This document shows, piece after piece, positions 8,202 through 17,644 of a stretch of DNA of 64,000 nt. A program made the position numbers and the translations under genes. Within the stretch, counting starts at the first letter, position 1; the number at the start of each line of letters is the position of its first letter. The stretch is from Foliimonas ilicis (GTDB lineage Bacteria > Pseudomonadota > Alphaproteobacteria > Rhizobiales > Rhizobiaceae). Location: the NCBI RefSeq assembly GCF_039939195.1, contig NZ_JBDUUH010000006.1:284950-348949 (forward strand), given 5' to 3'. Under the pieces are notes generated by a model. It did no database searches and had not been told where the DNA came from. It saw nothing but the letters and a program-made list of their open reading frames with translations.

Positions 8202-9935
8202 ATGGCCTTGATTGCCGTGGAAATGGCTGAGGAGCGCCGGCGTCTGCCGGCGCTCCTTCCCAAATTGGAATGGGTGGTGCTGGCGCTTCTGGTCGTCTTC
8301 GTGACCGGCCTGTCGTTTGCACCGCTGATGCGTCTTGTCGCGACCGCCATCGCGCCCGGCGGGACGGTGGATTTCGGCCATGTCGCGGAACTACTCTGGA
8401 AAAAGAAAGTACTGACTGCTTCGGTCAACACGCTGTTCGTGGCGGGGTTGTCCACCCTGCTTGCCATCGTGCTCGGGACCATCGCCGCAGCACTGACAGT
8501 CTTGACCGATATGCGTTTCAAGTCCGCATGGGTCTTCGCTTTCGTCCTGCCGCTTATGATCCCGCCGCAGGTGACGGCCCTGGCCTGGGTTCAGGCGTTT
8601 TCTCCGTCAAGTCCAATCCTCGGAGTGCTGGGGCTGTCCTTGCATGATGGCGGGCGCCATCCGCTTTATTCGCCGGGCGGCATCGTGCTCTTGCTGGGCT
8701 TCTACAACGCGCCTCTTGTCTTTCTCACCGTCAGGGCGGCATTGCGCCGTCTGCCCGCGGAACTCGTGGAAGCGGCGCGCGCCGCCGGTGCCGCAAGCTG
8801 GCCGCTGATCTTCAGTATCGTTCTGCCGCTGGCTCGCGCCGGCCTCTTTGCGGGCGCTGCCCTGTCCTTCGTATCGTCGATCGGCAATTTCGGCATTCAG
8901 GCCATGCTGGGCATTCCGGCCCGATTTCCCACACTCATCACGCTGATCTACCAGCAGATGAACAGTTACGGGCCTTCTGCTCTGACCGACATGGCCGTCT
9001 TGGCGCTGCTCCTTTGCGTGCTGACTATTCTTGGCGTCGGCATCAATGGCTGGCTCGGCCAGCGCGGGGATGTGCGCGTTGACGGCACCGGGCGTCCGAT
9101 CGAGATGCGGCTGGGGCGGTGGCGTCCTGTCGTCGAACTCGGCAACTGGTTGTTTCTCCTCGTCACCATGGCATTGCCTCTGTCGGCCCTTGTGGCGACA
9201 TCGCTCGTCAACGGCTTCGGCCAGGAACTGAATTGGCAGAACCTGACATTCGTCAATTACGCCAACGCGCTGGTGCATCAGGTTTCCATCCGCCGGGCGT
9301 TTCTCACGAGCCTGCTTCTCACGTCGGTGTGCGTTGCCATTCTCATCGTAGTGTCGCTCTTCATGGCCTACTTCATTGTTTGGAAGCGTGGCCTCCTCGT
9401 GCGCCTGCTGCATGTCTTCAGCGAACTTGCCTATGCGCTGCCAGGCATCATCCTTGCGGTGGCCATGATCTTGTTCTTCCTGAAGCCGCTGCCCGTTCTC
9501 GGTTTCAGCATCTATGGAACTGTCTGGATTATTCTTGCCGCCTATCTCTCCAGTTTCCTTGCATTGGCCTTGCGCCCGGTCTTGGGTGGGTTTGCTCAGA
9601 TCGACCGGGCCATGGAAGAAGCGGCGCAAGTGGCCGGCGCCGGGTTTCTGGCGCGCATGCGCGATATCATCATCCCTCTCGTGGCGCCGGCGGCGGTTGC
9701 TGGCGGTGTCATGGTCTTTATGAGCGCTCTTAACGAAATACAGGTCTCCATTCTCTTGGTGTCCTCCAGCGTTCGCACCATCGGCCCGATGGTGGTATTT
9801 CTGGAAGAAGGTGGATCATCGACGCTGGCCGCGGCCGTCGGCTGCCTGATGATCGTGGCGGTGCTTCTGCTGATGATCGCCGCGTCGGGCTTGTCCCGAT
9901 ATCTGCCGAAAGGGGTGTTGCCGTGGCAAAATTGA
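8202..9935 (+). CDS. ABC transporter permease, fused double domain (FbpB-like)
   Basis: 577 residues, about 12 hydrophobic segments, with two BPD_transp_1 domains in one chain as in FbpB/AfuB. The two EAA loops are seen as ELVEAARAAGAASWPLIF (first half) and AMEEAAQVAGAGFLARM (second half), which dock on the ATPase. It starts 5 bases after the binding-protein gene and overlaps the next gene by 13 bases, so it is tightly coupled in the operon. An inner-membrane protein. Confidence 0.92.
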   Translation: MALIAVEMAEERRRLPALLPKLEWVVLALLVVFVTGLSFAPLMRLVATAIAPGGTVDFGHVAELLWKKKVLTASVNTLFVAGLSTLLAIVLGTIAAALTVLTDMRFKSAWVFAFVLPLMIPPQVTALAWVQAFSPSSPILGVLGLSLHDGGRHPLYSPGGIVLLLGFYNAPLVFLTVRAALRRLPAELVEAARAAGAASWPLIFSIVLPLARAGLFAGAALSFVSSIGNFGIQAMLGIPARFPTLITLIYQQMNSYGPSALTDMAVLALLLCVLTILGVGINGWLGQRGDVRVDGTGRPIEMRLGRWRPVVELGNWLFLLVTMALPLSALVATSLVNGFGQELNWQNLTFVNYANALVHQVSIRRAFLTSLLLTSVCVAILIVVSLFMAYFIVWKRGLLVRLLHVFSELAYALPGIILAVAMILFFLKPLPVLGFSIYGTVWIILAAYLSSFLALALRPVLGGFAQIDRAMEEAAQVAGAGFLARMRDIIIPLVAPAAVAGGVMVFMSALNEIQVSILLVSSSVRTIGPMVVFLEEGGSSTLAAAVGCLMIVAVLLLMIAASGLSRYLPKGVLPWQN

Positions 9936-11038
9936 CCGTCGTCAGCGGGACGGGCGGCAAGCTGCCTGCGGCCTTCCTGCTGGAGATGGATGGCAAGCGC
10001 ATCTTTCTGGATCTAGGGGAGGGGCCGCAGCCCGGCGTGAAGCCGGATGTATCCGGCATCGGCGCAGTCGATGCGATCTGTCTTTCACACGCGCATATAG
10101 ACCATGTGGGCTCTCTCGATCTTTCAGAGCAATTGGGCAATCCGCCGATCTATGCGACAGCACAAACGTTTCGCCAGATCGACGAAACCGTTGTCTCGTC
10201 TGGTAGGCGCGTCGAGCTTCCGGTCAGGGGACAATGCCGGATCGCCGGCCTGTCTGTGACGGTCGGGCGAAACGGTCACGCGCCAGGAGGGGTCTGGTTT
10301 CATTTCGCCGGTCACGGCGGATTTCTCTATATGGGCGACTGGAGCGCGGAATCCTTGCTGCTGCCGTTCGATCAGCCGCCCCTTGCCGCTTGCGTTGTCA
10401 CCGACGCATCGTATGGCGATTTGGAAGATGCGCTGTCTCATCAGGTGAATGCCATCGCGTCCTTTGCTGCAACGGGAGCGGTTCTGTGCACGCCCGCCGG
10501 TGGGCGGGGGCCTGAAATGGCGTTGTCCCTGAGCAGGCTCGGTTTGAAAGTCTCTGTCTGTCCGGTCGTGAGACGGGAGATGGAGCTTTTGACGAAGACG
10601 GGCCGCGATATCATAAAGCCGGACAAACACGCCGAGATCGAAACCGTGCTGGATACGATGAGGTGGGGGGAAAACTGGTTGCCCGCCGAGGTCATCGTGG
10701 CAACCGAAGCCAATGCGGAAAGCGGGCTGGCGGCTCAACTTCTGCAACGGCGGCATGAAGGCTTCCGCTTTCTCTTTTCCGGTCACGTGCCGGCACGGAC
10801 GCCGGCCTGGGACATGCTCCAGCGCAATGAAGCACGCTGGCTGCCTTGGAATGTTCACCCGCGGCTGCAGGACACGAAAGATCTTGTAACGCGCACAGGA
10901 GCCGGGAAGGTGGTGGCAGCTTTTGCGCGGCCAAACGACATGACCCGGCTTGCACAATGGCTTGGCGCGTGTCTTTGCAGCGAAAGAGTAGTTACCTTGT
11001 CCGCGATGGAGGACGATCCTTTGAAAGCAGCCGAATAG
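9923..11038 (+). CDS. Metallo-beta-lactamase-fold hydrolase
   Basis: 371 residues from a GTG at 9923, inside the end of the permease gene. The zinc motif HAHIDH (56-61) is followed by GHAPGG, GDWS and NVHP, which supply the other His and Asp ligands of this fold. Length and the later segments (SGHVPARTPAWD) recall phosphodiesterase or beta-CASP-like members rather than lactamases. No signal peptide, so it should act in the cytosol on the imported compound. A phosphodiester or cyclic-phosphate substrate is my inference from the phosphatase next door. Confidence 0.82.
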   Translation: MAKLTVVSGTGGKLPAAFLLEMDGKRIFLDLGEGPQPGVKPDVSGIGAVDAICLSHAHIDHVGSLDLSEQLGNPPIYATAQTFRQIDETVVSSGRRVELPVRGQCRIAGLSVTVGRNGHAPGGVWFHFAGHGGFLYMGDWSAESLLLPFDQPPLAACVVTDASYGDLEDALSHQVNAIASFAATGAVLCTPAGGRGPEMALSLSRLGLKVSVCPVVRREMELLTKTGRDIIKPDKHAEIETVLDTMRWGENWLPAEVIVATEANAESGLAAQLLQRRHEGFRFLFSGHVPARTPAWDMLQRNEARWLPWNVHPRLQDTKDLVTRTGAGKVVAAFARPNDMTRLAQWLGACLCSERVVTLSAMEDDPLKAAE

Positions 11039-11049
11039 GACTGGACCGG

Positions 11050-11637
11050 ATGAACCTGAGACAGAGCGAGCATCTCCCGACGAGCGAGGAAGAGGAGGAC
11101 CGGATTCCGGTTCTGGTACCCGTCCTTCCGGGAATCGGGGCCATCGGAAAGACGCTTTTCATAGGCAATGCGGTTGCGGCTAACGATGCCCGGCTTTTGC
11201 TAGACAACGGCGTCACGTCGACGATGAATATCGCGGTGAACATAGAACTGCAGCCACTGTCTCTTGGTGATGGCACAGTGGTCAGACGTACGCATATCGG
11301 TCTGATCGATGGGCCAGGAAATATTCCCCCGCATCTTCTGGGTGCCGTGTTCGTCCTGCAGGGTATCCTGAGCCAGAAAAGCCCGGGAAAAGCGCACTAT
11401 CCACCGCACCGTTCGGGCAATGTTCTGGTGCATTGCAGAGGCGGACGCAGCCGCTCCGCCAGCGTTATCGCGCTTTATCTCCACCTCTATTGGCCCGAGC
11501 GATTCCCGATCTTCGACGACGCATTGTCTCACGTGCGTTCCTGCCGCGGACTCGATGAAACCCAACCGCAGGCAGCCATGCTCGACCTCTGCCGGCAGGC
11601 GCTGGCTATGTATAAAAAGGAATTCAAGACGAATTGA
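11050..11637 (+). CDS. Dual-specificity-type protein phosphatase domain protein
   Basis: 195 residues. HCRGGRSRS (128-136) is the CX5R signature of cysteine phosphatases (Cys129, Arg135), and GLIDGPG gives a candidate general-acid Asp near 87. The start at ATG 11050 follows AGGA about 10 bases upstream; the frame remains open further upstream inside the previous gene. It is the last gene of the LacI-controlled transporter operon. In that context it more likely removes phosphate from a small imported molecule than from proteins, but this is inference. No transmembrane segment. Confidence 0.82.
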   Translation: MNLRQSEHLPTSEEEEDRIPVLVPVLPGIGAIGKTLFIGNAVAANDARLLLDNGVTSTMNIAVNIELQPLSLGDGTVVRRTHIGLIDGPGNIPPHLLGAVFVLQGILSQKSPGKAHYPPHRSGNVLVHCRGGRSRSASVIALYLHLYWPERFPIFDDALSHVRSCRGLDETQPQAAMLDLCRQALAMYKKEFKTN

Positions 11638-11681
11638 ATGCGCCTTCCGTACTCTCGATCGCTGGTAAATGATGTAGTTGA

Positions 11682-11695
11682 CCCAGTCGACTGGG
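11682..11695. terminator. Short palindrome between convergent genes, weak terminator candidate
   Basis: CCCAGTCGACTGGG is a perfect palindrome in the 136-base gap between two converging genes. There is no T-run after it on either strand, so a role as terminator is doubtful. Confidence 0.25.
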
Positions 11696-11773
11696 CCTAC
11701 AAGTACGCGTCGACCCGCAGGTTCCGAATCGAATAAAAGATTAATGCGTCCGCATGTCTGTCATAGATGGCCT

Positions 11774-13765
11774 TCAGCAATCGAGAACGAGGTTGCCCCG
11801 TGGAATTGCTTGGCATAGCAAAACCTGTCCGTATGTCAGAAACGGCTCGTCGCCGGCCGGATAGTCGACGACGCCGCTGACGACGCGCTGCACGCAGGAT
11901 TGGCAGTCCCCATTACGGCAGGAATATTGGACGTCGACCGCGTTCGCCAGAGCGAGGTCGAGCAAGGACCTGCTTTCGGGCTTCCATGTCGCTGTCTTGC
12001 CCGAACGGGCAAACTTCACCTGACATGTCGCAAGGCCCACCCCGGAAATAGTGCCCGGAAAGACACCCGCGAGCGGTTTGAACGCCTCCGTCCTGATGCT
12101 TTCGGGACTTGCACCGAGGGCGACCAGACCTTGCCGGAGCGACGACATGAAGTCGTCGGGGCCGCAGATATAGAAATCGGCAGAGGACAGCTGTACCAGG
12201 GTCGCGATCGTGGGCGCATCCAGACGGCCGCAATGGTCGCAGGCTTCGTCATGCCGAGACCGGGAGTAGGCTGTGAATAGCCGGATTGCCGCCTCCGATT
12301 GCTTGGCGATCTGCAGCGCCTCTTCCCTGAAGAGGTGGTGATCGGCGTCGCGGGCGGCATGGATGAACCAGACGTCGCGGTCGGCGGCTTCACGGCCGAG
12401 TTCCTCCAGCATAGCAAGAAGCGGTGTGATGCCGACGCCGGCGCTGACCAGCACGACGGCGCGCGATGGCGCGCTGTCGAGCACGAAGCCTCCGGCGGGA
12501 GCAGCCACGAGGACTTCGTCTCCAGGTTCGACCTTGTCGTGCAGCAAATCCGAAACGCCGCCTTTGCCGATCCGGCGCACTGTTATGCGTAACGACCGGC
12601 CGTCAGGAACGCTGGAAACCGAATAGCAGCGTCGTCGCTGAGGCTGTGACTCGTCCCGCGGCAGCGAGACCGTCACATATTGTCCGGGCGTGACCACGCC
12701 GAGCGGCGCGTTGTCGCGCGGTGCCAGGACGAATGACATTACGTCTGGACTTTCGCTCAGTTTGGCGACGCAGGAAAAGCTGCGCTGCCCTGTCCAGGCG
12801 GCGGCACGCGCATCCGTCCAGATGCGAGATCTCGCGAACGCTGCAGAACAGTGGAAATAGGTCTCTTCGGGCGTGATGTTGAGCCGGTCCTCCGCTTCGT
12901 TATCCGGTGGAAGTACACGATAGACGCCGTTCATGCGGACTGTTTCGCATTGGCCGGGTTCCACGGCCAACAGCGCGCATTCCCCCGATTGCGGAAGAGT
13001 ACAGTCCTTGAACTGGTCATGCGGCAGCGCCAGCAGGAAAGACGGCTTGTTGGCGGTCGAATCCGGTTGCAGCGTTACGCCACCGATGAGATCGAGCGCA
13101 ATGCCGTCCTTGCCGTCGCCGCGCGCGAAAATCGTGAAACGCGCTTTATCAAGCAACGCCTGAGTGCCTGGCCCAGCGGTGCTATAGACCTTCGCCTGAA
13201 CGGGACTGCTTGGCGTTCCGTAAAGCTCTCGTAAGCCGGACCTCGCGAGATTGCCTTCACCCGCGGCGTCGAGGGCGACCGGTTTGCGCCCCCTTCCACC
13301 CTGCCAATGCGCGTCTTTGACAAGGATATCCATCAGGTCGAGCGGCAGTTTTCTGTCGCTGGGGTCGACCCACAGTCCGCTTCGGGCGAAAGCAGTGCTT
13401 TCAATGGACTCCAATGCTAGCGGAGTTAGCACCATGACACTTATGGGAGGGTTTTCATCGGCCGGAAACATCGCGATGTCGGCTTCCGACCTCGATATCT
13501 CGGCCTTGGCCCTGATACGCAGATATTCGTCTTTTTGCTTGTTGAGCAGGATAAGGGCAACGGCGGGGTTGCTCAGCACATTGCCCATTGTGTCGAGCCT
13601 GCGATTGCCGACATAATCGGGAAGCAGGAGGTTTCCATCGTCGCGCAGCCTTACGACGGAAGGCTGCCCGCCTCTGGGTGAGACGTCCATGCCTCCCGCG
13701 GCGTTTCGGGATGCGATGAAGAGCAGGGTGGCGGTTTCTATGAAGGAACGTGCACGGGCATCCAT
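11774..13765 (-). CDS. Fusion: PNPOx-like FMN-binding domains + ferredoxin-NADP reductase + 2Fe-2S ferredoxin
   Basis: 663 residues. Residues 1-170 and about 185-320 resemble pyridoxamine-phosphate-oxidase-related (split-barrel FMN) domains. Residues about 325-560 are an FAD/NAD(P) reductase (RRRCYSVSS for FAD, VLVSAGVGITPLLAML for the nucleotide). The C-terminus is a plant-type ferredoxin with Cys616, Cys621, Cys624 and Cys651 in the C-x4-C-x2-C...C pattern. AGGAG precedes the ATG. The protein could carry electrons from NAD(P)H to an oxygenase or to the flavoprotein dehydrogenases encoded next to it. Last gene of the leftward catabolic cluster. Confidence 0.85.
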   Translation of the reverse strand: MDARARSFIETATLLFIASRNAAGGMDVSPRGGQPSVVRLRDDGNLLLPDYVGNRRLDTMGNVLSNPAVALILLNKQKDEYLRIRAKAEISRSEADIAMFPADENPPISVMVLTPLALESIESTAFARSGLWVDPSDRKLPLDLMDILVKDAHWQGGRGRKPVALDAAGEGNLARSGLRELYGTPSSPVQAKVYSTAGPGTQALLDKARFTIFARGDGKDGIALDLIGGVTLQPDSTANKPSFLLALPHDQFKDCTLPQSGECALLAVEPGQCETVRMNGVYRVLPPDNEAEDRLNITPEETYFHCSAAFARSRIWTDARAAAWTGQRSFSCVAKLSESPDVMSFVLAPRDNAPLGVVTPGQYVTVSLPRDESQPQRRRCYSVSSVPDGRSLRITVRRIGKGGVSDLLHDKVEPGDEVLVAAPAGGFVLDSAPSRAVVLVSAGVGITPLLAMLEELGREAADRDVWFIHAARDADHHLFREEALQIAKQSEAAIRLFTAYSRSRHDEACDHCGRLDAPTIATLVQLSSADFYICGPDDFMSSLRQGLVALGASPESIRTEAFKPLAGVFPGTISGVGLATCQVKFARSGKTATWKPESRSLLDLALANAVDVQYSCRNGDCQSCVQRVVSGVVDYPAGDEPFLTYGQVLLCQAIPRGNLVLDC

Positions 13766-13822
13766 TCTGCAACTCCTACGAAGCTGTCCCGGACGCGCGG
13801 TCTACAGGCGCCCAGGACCTTT

Positions 13823-15184
13823 CTAAAGGGCCGGTCCCAATCGGATCGGACTGCCGTCACTGAATCGCGACAGGCGGAATCTGCCGAGATCGTGCCCGGT
13901 GTTGTTTCCCTGGATCAGGTGGGACAGCACGCGGCCCATGCCCGGCCCTATGCCGAAGCCGTGGCCGCTCATGCCGGTCGCAACGACAAGGCCGGGGATC
14001 GCCGCGACGTGGTCGACAATGGGGACGACGTCCGGCATCGCGTCGATCATCCCCGCCCAGCTTGCCTTGAATCGAACTTCCCTGAATTGCGGAAAAAGTG
14101 CCCTAAAGCCGTGGTCGATGGCGCGGAGCGCTGACACCTCAGGTGCCGGATTGAGGACGCGCATGCGCTCGAACGGGCTTTCGCGGTCAGCATCCAATTT
14201 GCGCGGCGTGGACCAGGCATCTGGATATCCTCGCGGCGCGGCTGGCAGATAGCGCGTCCCGAAGGGGTTTGCTTTCAAGGCGGGCAGATATTTTGTCGCG
14301 TGGCGAAAGGCATCCGGACCGAGGTAGAGCTGGGCGGCGCCCCCCGCCGCAAGTGTGTATCCGCCATCCTGCCTGCGCCGGAAAGCTATGCGCTCGTCGG
14401 TGGCTGCGCCTGCATGAATTTCGGCCATCGGTTCGGTGGCGGCGACGGTCGCCCTGACGCTGAGTTGGGGAATCGAAACGCCATGCCCGCGTAGGAAAAG
14501 CGACGTCCATGCGCCGCAGGCTACAAGGACACTTGAGGTCGCGATGCGTCCCTTCTCGGTCAACACGCCGCTGATGCGCCCGGTGGAAAGGTCGAGTGCA
14601 CGCGCGGCGCAGTTCTCGACGATGGTAACTCCTTCCCGTGCGGCGAGCCGGGCGATCGCAGGCACAGCAATCCAGGGCTCGGCACGCATGTCGGAGGGCG
14701 TCGTCATGCCGCCCTTGTAGCGCCTCGACATCCCGGGGATCAGCCGTGCTGCCTCGTCGGCGTTAAAAAGGCGGGTGTCGACGTCATAAAGCCTCGCAAG
14801 GCGTTCGAACTCTGCGAACTCGAGCATTTCCTTGTCCGTGCGAGCAAGGTAGGTCACGCCGGTCTGCCGCAGTCCTATGTCCTCGCCGCATTCCTCGGCC
14901 AGTTGCTGCCAAAGGCGGCGCGCTTCGATCATGATTGGCAGTTCGTCCGTGTCGCGGCCCTGCTGACGGATCCAGCCCCAGTTGCGCGAGGATTGTTCCG
15001 CAGCCACGCGTCCCTTCTCGATCAAAGTAACCGGAATTTTCTGGCGCGCGAGGAACAGAGCCGTCATTACACCGATGATGCCTCCGCCAATGATCACGAC
15101 CTCCGATGTGGCCGGCAGCGGCCCGTTAAACTGCGCCGGTGTGGCCTCGGTGAACGGGAAGGCGATCGAGGGGGTCTGGTTCAT
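13823..15184 (-). CDS. DadA/glycine-oxidase-like FAD-dependent amino-acid oxidoreductase
   Basis: 453 residues. GGGIIG at 33-38 starts the Rossmann FAD-binding motif, and ATGMSGHGFGIGPGMG near the C-terminus is the DAO-family end motif. Such enzymes oxidise D-amino acids, glycine or N-methyl amino acids to imines and give 2-oxo acids. The closest style is the solo FAD oxidoreductases found in opine or D-amino-acid operons of rhizobia. Only 2 bases separate it from the upstream dimethylglycine-dehydrogenase-like gene, so they are probably cotranslated. Substrate not identified. Confidence 0.87.
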   Translation of the reverse strand: MNQTPSIAFPFTEATPAQFNGPLPATSEVVIIGGGIIGVMTALFLARQKIPVTLIEKGRVAAEQSSRNWGWIRQQGRDTDELPIMIEARRLWQQLAEECGEDIGLRQTGVTYLARTDKEMLEFAEFERLARLYDVDTRLFNADEAARLIPGMSRRYKGGMTTPSDMRAEPWIAVPAIARLAAREGVTIVENCAARALDLSTGRISGVLTEKGRIATSSVLVACGAWTSLFLRGHGVSIPQLSVRATVAATEPMAEIHAGAATDERIAFRRRQDGGYTLAAGGAAQLYLGPDAFRHATKYLPALKANPFGTRYLPAAPRGYPDAWSTPRKLDADRESPFERMRVLNPAPEVSALRAIDHGFRALFPQFREVRFKASWAGMIDAMPDVVPIVDHVAAIPGLVVATGMSGHGFGIGPGMGRVLSHLIQGNNTGHDLGRFRLSRFSDGSPIRLGPAL

Positions 15185-15186
15185 TC

Positions 15187-17601
15187 TCAGCCTCTCATAA
15201 CCTTGCCTTGCGGATCGTACGGAGAGTCATCCACGACGCGGCATGCACGTTCACTGCCAACGATGTGTGTCCTGAGCTCGGTGCCGGGCAGGGCGAATGC
15301 GCTGTCGACCAGCGCGAGCGCGATCGATTTGCCGACCGTGTAGCCATAGCCGCCCGAGGTGACGTATCCGATGAGCCCGCCGTCCTTCCATAGCGGCTCG
15401 TAGCCGGATGCGTCGGCATCAGCCGCGTCGACCTCCAGCGTGACGAGGCGCTTCGAAGCTGAAAGTTTTTTCTTCTCGGAAAGCGCCGCCTCCCTGCCGA
15501 CGAAATCCGGTTTGGAGAAATCGATGAAACGGTCCAGCAGCGTTTCCTGCGGTGTATAGGCTTGGGTGAATTCGCGGCTCCAGATGCCATAGCTCTTTTC
15601 CAGACGCATGGAATTCAACGCGCCAAAGCCGATCTCCCTCAACCCGATGTCTTTGCCTGCCTCAAGCAATGTCTCGCGAAGGGTGCGATGGTAGGCAGCG
15701 GGGATGTTGATCTCGAAGCCCATCTCGCCCGTCACCGACATGCGGCCGACCTTCGCCCGGACAGGGCCAACATCGAGCGTCTTGCAACTAAAGAACCTGA
15801 GAGCCTGGTTCGACAAATCGTCCGCTGTCACCCGCTGCAGCACCTCGCGCGAAAGCGGCCCGCAAAGCGAGAAGCCGACCCAGTCGTCCGAAACGTCTCG
15901 AACCGTTACCCCGCCATCGGCGAACTGTTCCCACCAGCGCATGTGCCACTCGCGCAGATAGTAGGAGCCCATTATCCACCACGTGCCGTCGCCCCAGTTG
16001 AATATTGTGAGGTCGCCCTTGAGCTTGCCGCTAGGCGCCAGCAGCGGCGCAAGGACGGCGCGGCCGGGTGCGGGGAGTTTGCAGGCGAAGACACGGTCGA
16101 GCCAGCGTTCGGTATTCGGTCCGCTGACCTCGTAGCGAGAATAGCCCGAGATATCGAGAAGCCCGGCCTTTTCCCGAATGTGTAGCGCCTCGTTGCCAAT
16201 AATGTCGAATGCGGTCGAGCGCCGTAGTGTATGGTTCTCCACATAATCCTTCGGTGCGAAGTAGAGCGGTACTTCGAGCCCCCAGGACACGCCCCACCGG
16301 GCGCCGGCGTTCGTCATCTGGTCGTAGGAGGGCGATACTTTGAGCGGACGCCCGGCCGGCAATTGCTGGTTCGGATAGGTCATCACAAAGCGCCGAGAAT
16401 AGAACTGACCGGTCGTGTCCTTGATGTACTGGCGGTTGGAGGCATGCTTGCCGAAGCGGGCGATATCCATGCCGAAGACGTCGTCTTCGGGTTCTCCCAT
16501 GACCATCCATTCCGCGAGAACCTTGCCGACGCCGCCGCCCTGCGAGAACCCGGCCATGACACCGCAGGCAAGCCAATAATTCTCGACGCCCCGCACTGGC
16601 CCCACCAGAGGATTGCCATCGGGCGTGAAGGTGAAGGCGCCGTTGATCCAGCGCTTGATGCCCGCTGTCTCCAGCACCGGATAGCGCTCGTAGCTCAGCG
16701 TCAACTCACGCTCCAGGCGATCCGGATCCTCCTGGATGAGGTCGAAGCCGTAGTCCCAAGGTGCGCCGTCCATGTTCCAGTGGCGGTGATCGAGCTCGTA
16801 GACGCCCAGCAACAGGCCCTTTTGTTCCTGGCGCAGGTAAGAAAAGCCATCCAGATCGACAACATCCGGGAGCTCGCCCCCGAGCGCGGCGATTTCCGGG
16901 ATGCCTTCGGTCACGAAATACATGTGCTCGAGTGGGCAGAGCGGCAGTTCGATACCTGCCATCCTGCCGAGCTGCTTGGCCCAGAGGCCACCGGCATTGA
17001 CCACATGCTCGGCACTCACGGTGCCATGCTCGGTAACGACATCCCAGGAGCCATCTTGCTTATGCCTGAGTTCCACGACGCGGTTCTTCTCCACCACGGA
17101 GGCACCGCGCATGCGGGCCGCCTTTGCGTAGGCATGCACCACGGCGGAAGGATCGACGTGGCCCGAGCGTTCCGAATACATTCCCCCGATGATGCCTTCC
17201 GGATTGACGATCGGGCAGCGATCCAGGATTTCATCCACGGTAATCAGGCGGACGTCGTTGATGCCGGTGGACTGGAATATGCGGAAGGAGGCCTGCAGCG
17301 CATCCCAGCGATCCATGTTGCAGGCATAGGCGATGCCGCCCGTGTTGTGCATTCCGATATTGACCCCCGATTCTTTCTCGATCTCAGAGAGAAGATCAAT
17401 CGTATAGGCCTGAAGTGTCGCGAGGTTCGGATTGCCGTTGAAGGCATGGAAGCCACCGGCCGCATGCCAGCTGGAGCCCGAAGTCAGCACGTTGCGCTCA
17501 ATCAAGAGTGTGTCCGTCCAGCCCAGTTTGGCGAGATGGTAGAGAACCGAGGCGCCGATCACGCCACCGCCGATGACCACGACCTTATAATGTGACTTCA
17601 T
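15187..17601 (-). CDS. Dimethylglycine/sarcosine dehydrogenase-like flavoprotein with GcvT domain
   Basis: 804 residues. FAD Rossmann motif GGGVIG near 11-16, then SSWHAAG with His46, the position that carries covalent FAD in dimethylglycine dehydrogenases. The C-terminal half (about 430-800) is a GcvT-type tetrahydrofolate-binding domain (RFGKHASNR linker, ARVGRMSV-like and GALNSMRLEKSYG segments). Such enzymes remove N-methyl groups and pass the carbon to THF. The DMSP demethylase DmdA shares the GcvT fold, which is interesting next to a DddQ-like cupin. Part of the leftward cluster; expected to be cytosolic. Confidence 0.87.
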   Translation of the reverse strand: MKSHYKVVVIGGGVIGASVLYHLAKLGWTDTLLIERNVLTSGSSWHAAGGFHAFNGNPNLATLQAYTIDLLSEIEKESGVNIGMHNTGGIAYACNMDRWDALQASFRIFQSTGINDVRLITVDEILDRCPIVNPEGIIGGMYSERSGHVDPSAVVHAYAKAARMRGASVVEKNRVVELRHKQDGSWDVVTEHGTVSAEHVVNAGGLWAKQLGRMAGIELPLCPLEHMYFVTEGIPEIAALGGELPDVVDLDGFSYLRQEQKGLLLGVYELDHRHWNMDGAPWDYGFDLIQEDPDRLERELTLSYERYPVLETAGIKRWINGAFTFTPDGNPLVGPVRGVENYWLACGVMAGFSQGGGVGKVLAEWMVMGEPEDDVFGMDIARFGKHASNRQYIKDTTGQFYSRRFVMTYPNQQLPAGRPLKVSPSYDQMTNAGARWGVSWGLEVPLYFAPKDYVENHTLRRSTAFDIIGNEALHIREKAGLLDISGYSRYEVSGPNTERWLDRVFACKLPAPGRAVLAPLLAPSGKLKGDLTIFNWGDGTWWIMGSYYLREWHMRWWEQFADGGVTVRDVSDDWVGFSLCGPLSREVLQRVTADDLSNQALRFFSCKTLDVGPVRAKVGRMSVTGEMGFEINIPAAYHRTLRETLLEAGKDIGLREIGFGALNSMRLEKSYGIWSREFTQAYTPQETLLDRFIDFSKPDFVGREAALSEKKKLSASKRLVTLEVDAADADASGYEPLWKDGGLIGYVTSGGYGYTVGKSIALALVDSAFALPGTELRTHIVGSERACRVVDDSPYDPQGKVMRG

Positions 17602-17644
17602 ATTGATTCTCTTTGCTGTTCTGAATTGTTGCGCCGTAACAGGT

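Noticed and set aside
8607..9629. Long leftward open frame over the permease gene
   Set aside because: It is antisense to a clear permease and its product is a charged, repeat-rich chain with no domain; a shadow of GC-rich coding DNA.
16231..17595. 454-codon rightward open frame over the dimethylglycine-dehydrogenase-like gene
   Set aside because: The opposite strand encodes a clear flavoprotein with cofactor motifs; the antisense product has no recognisable domain.
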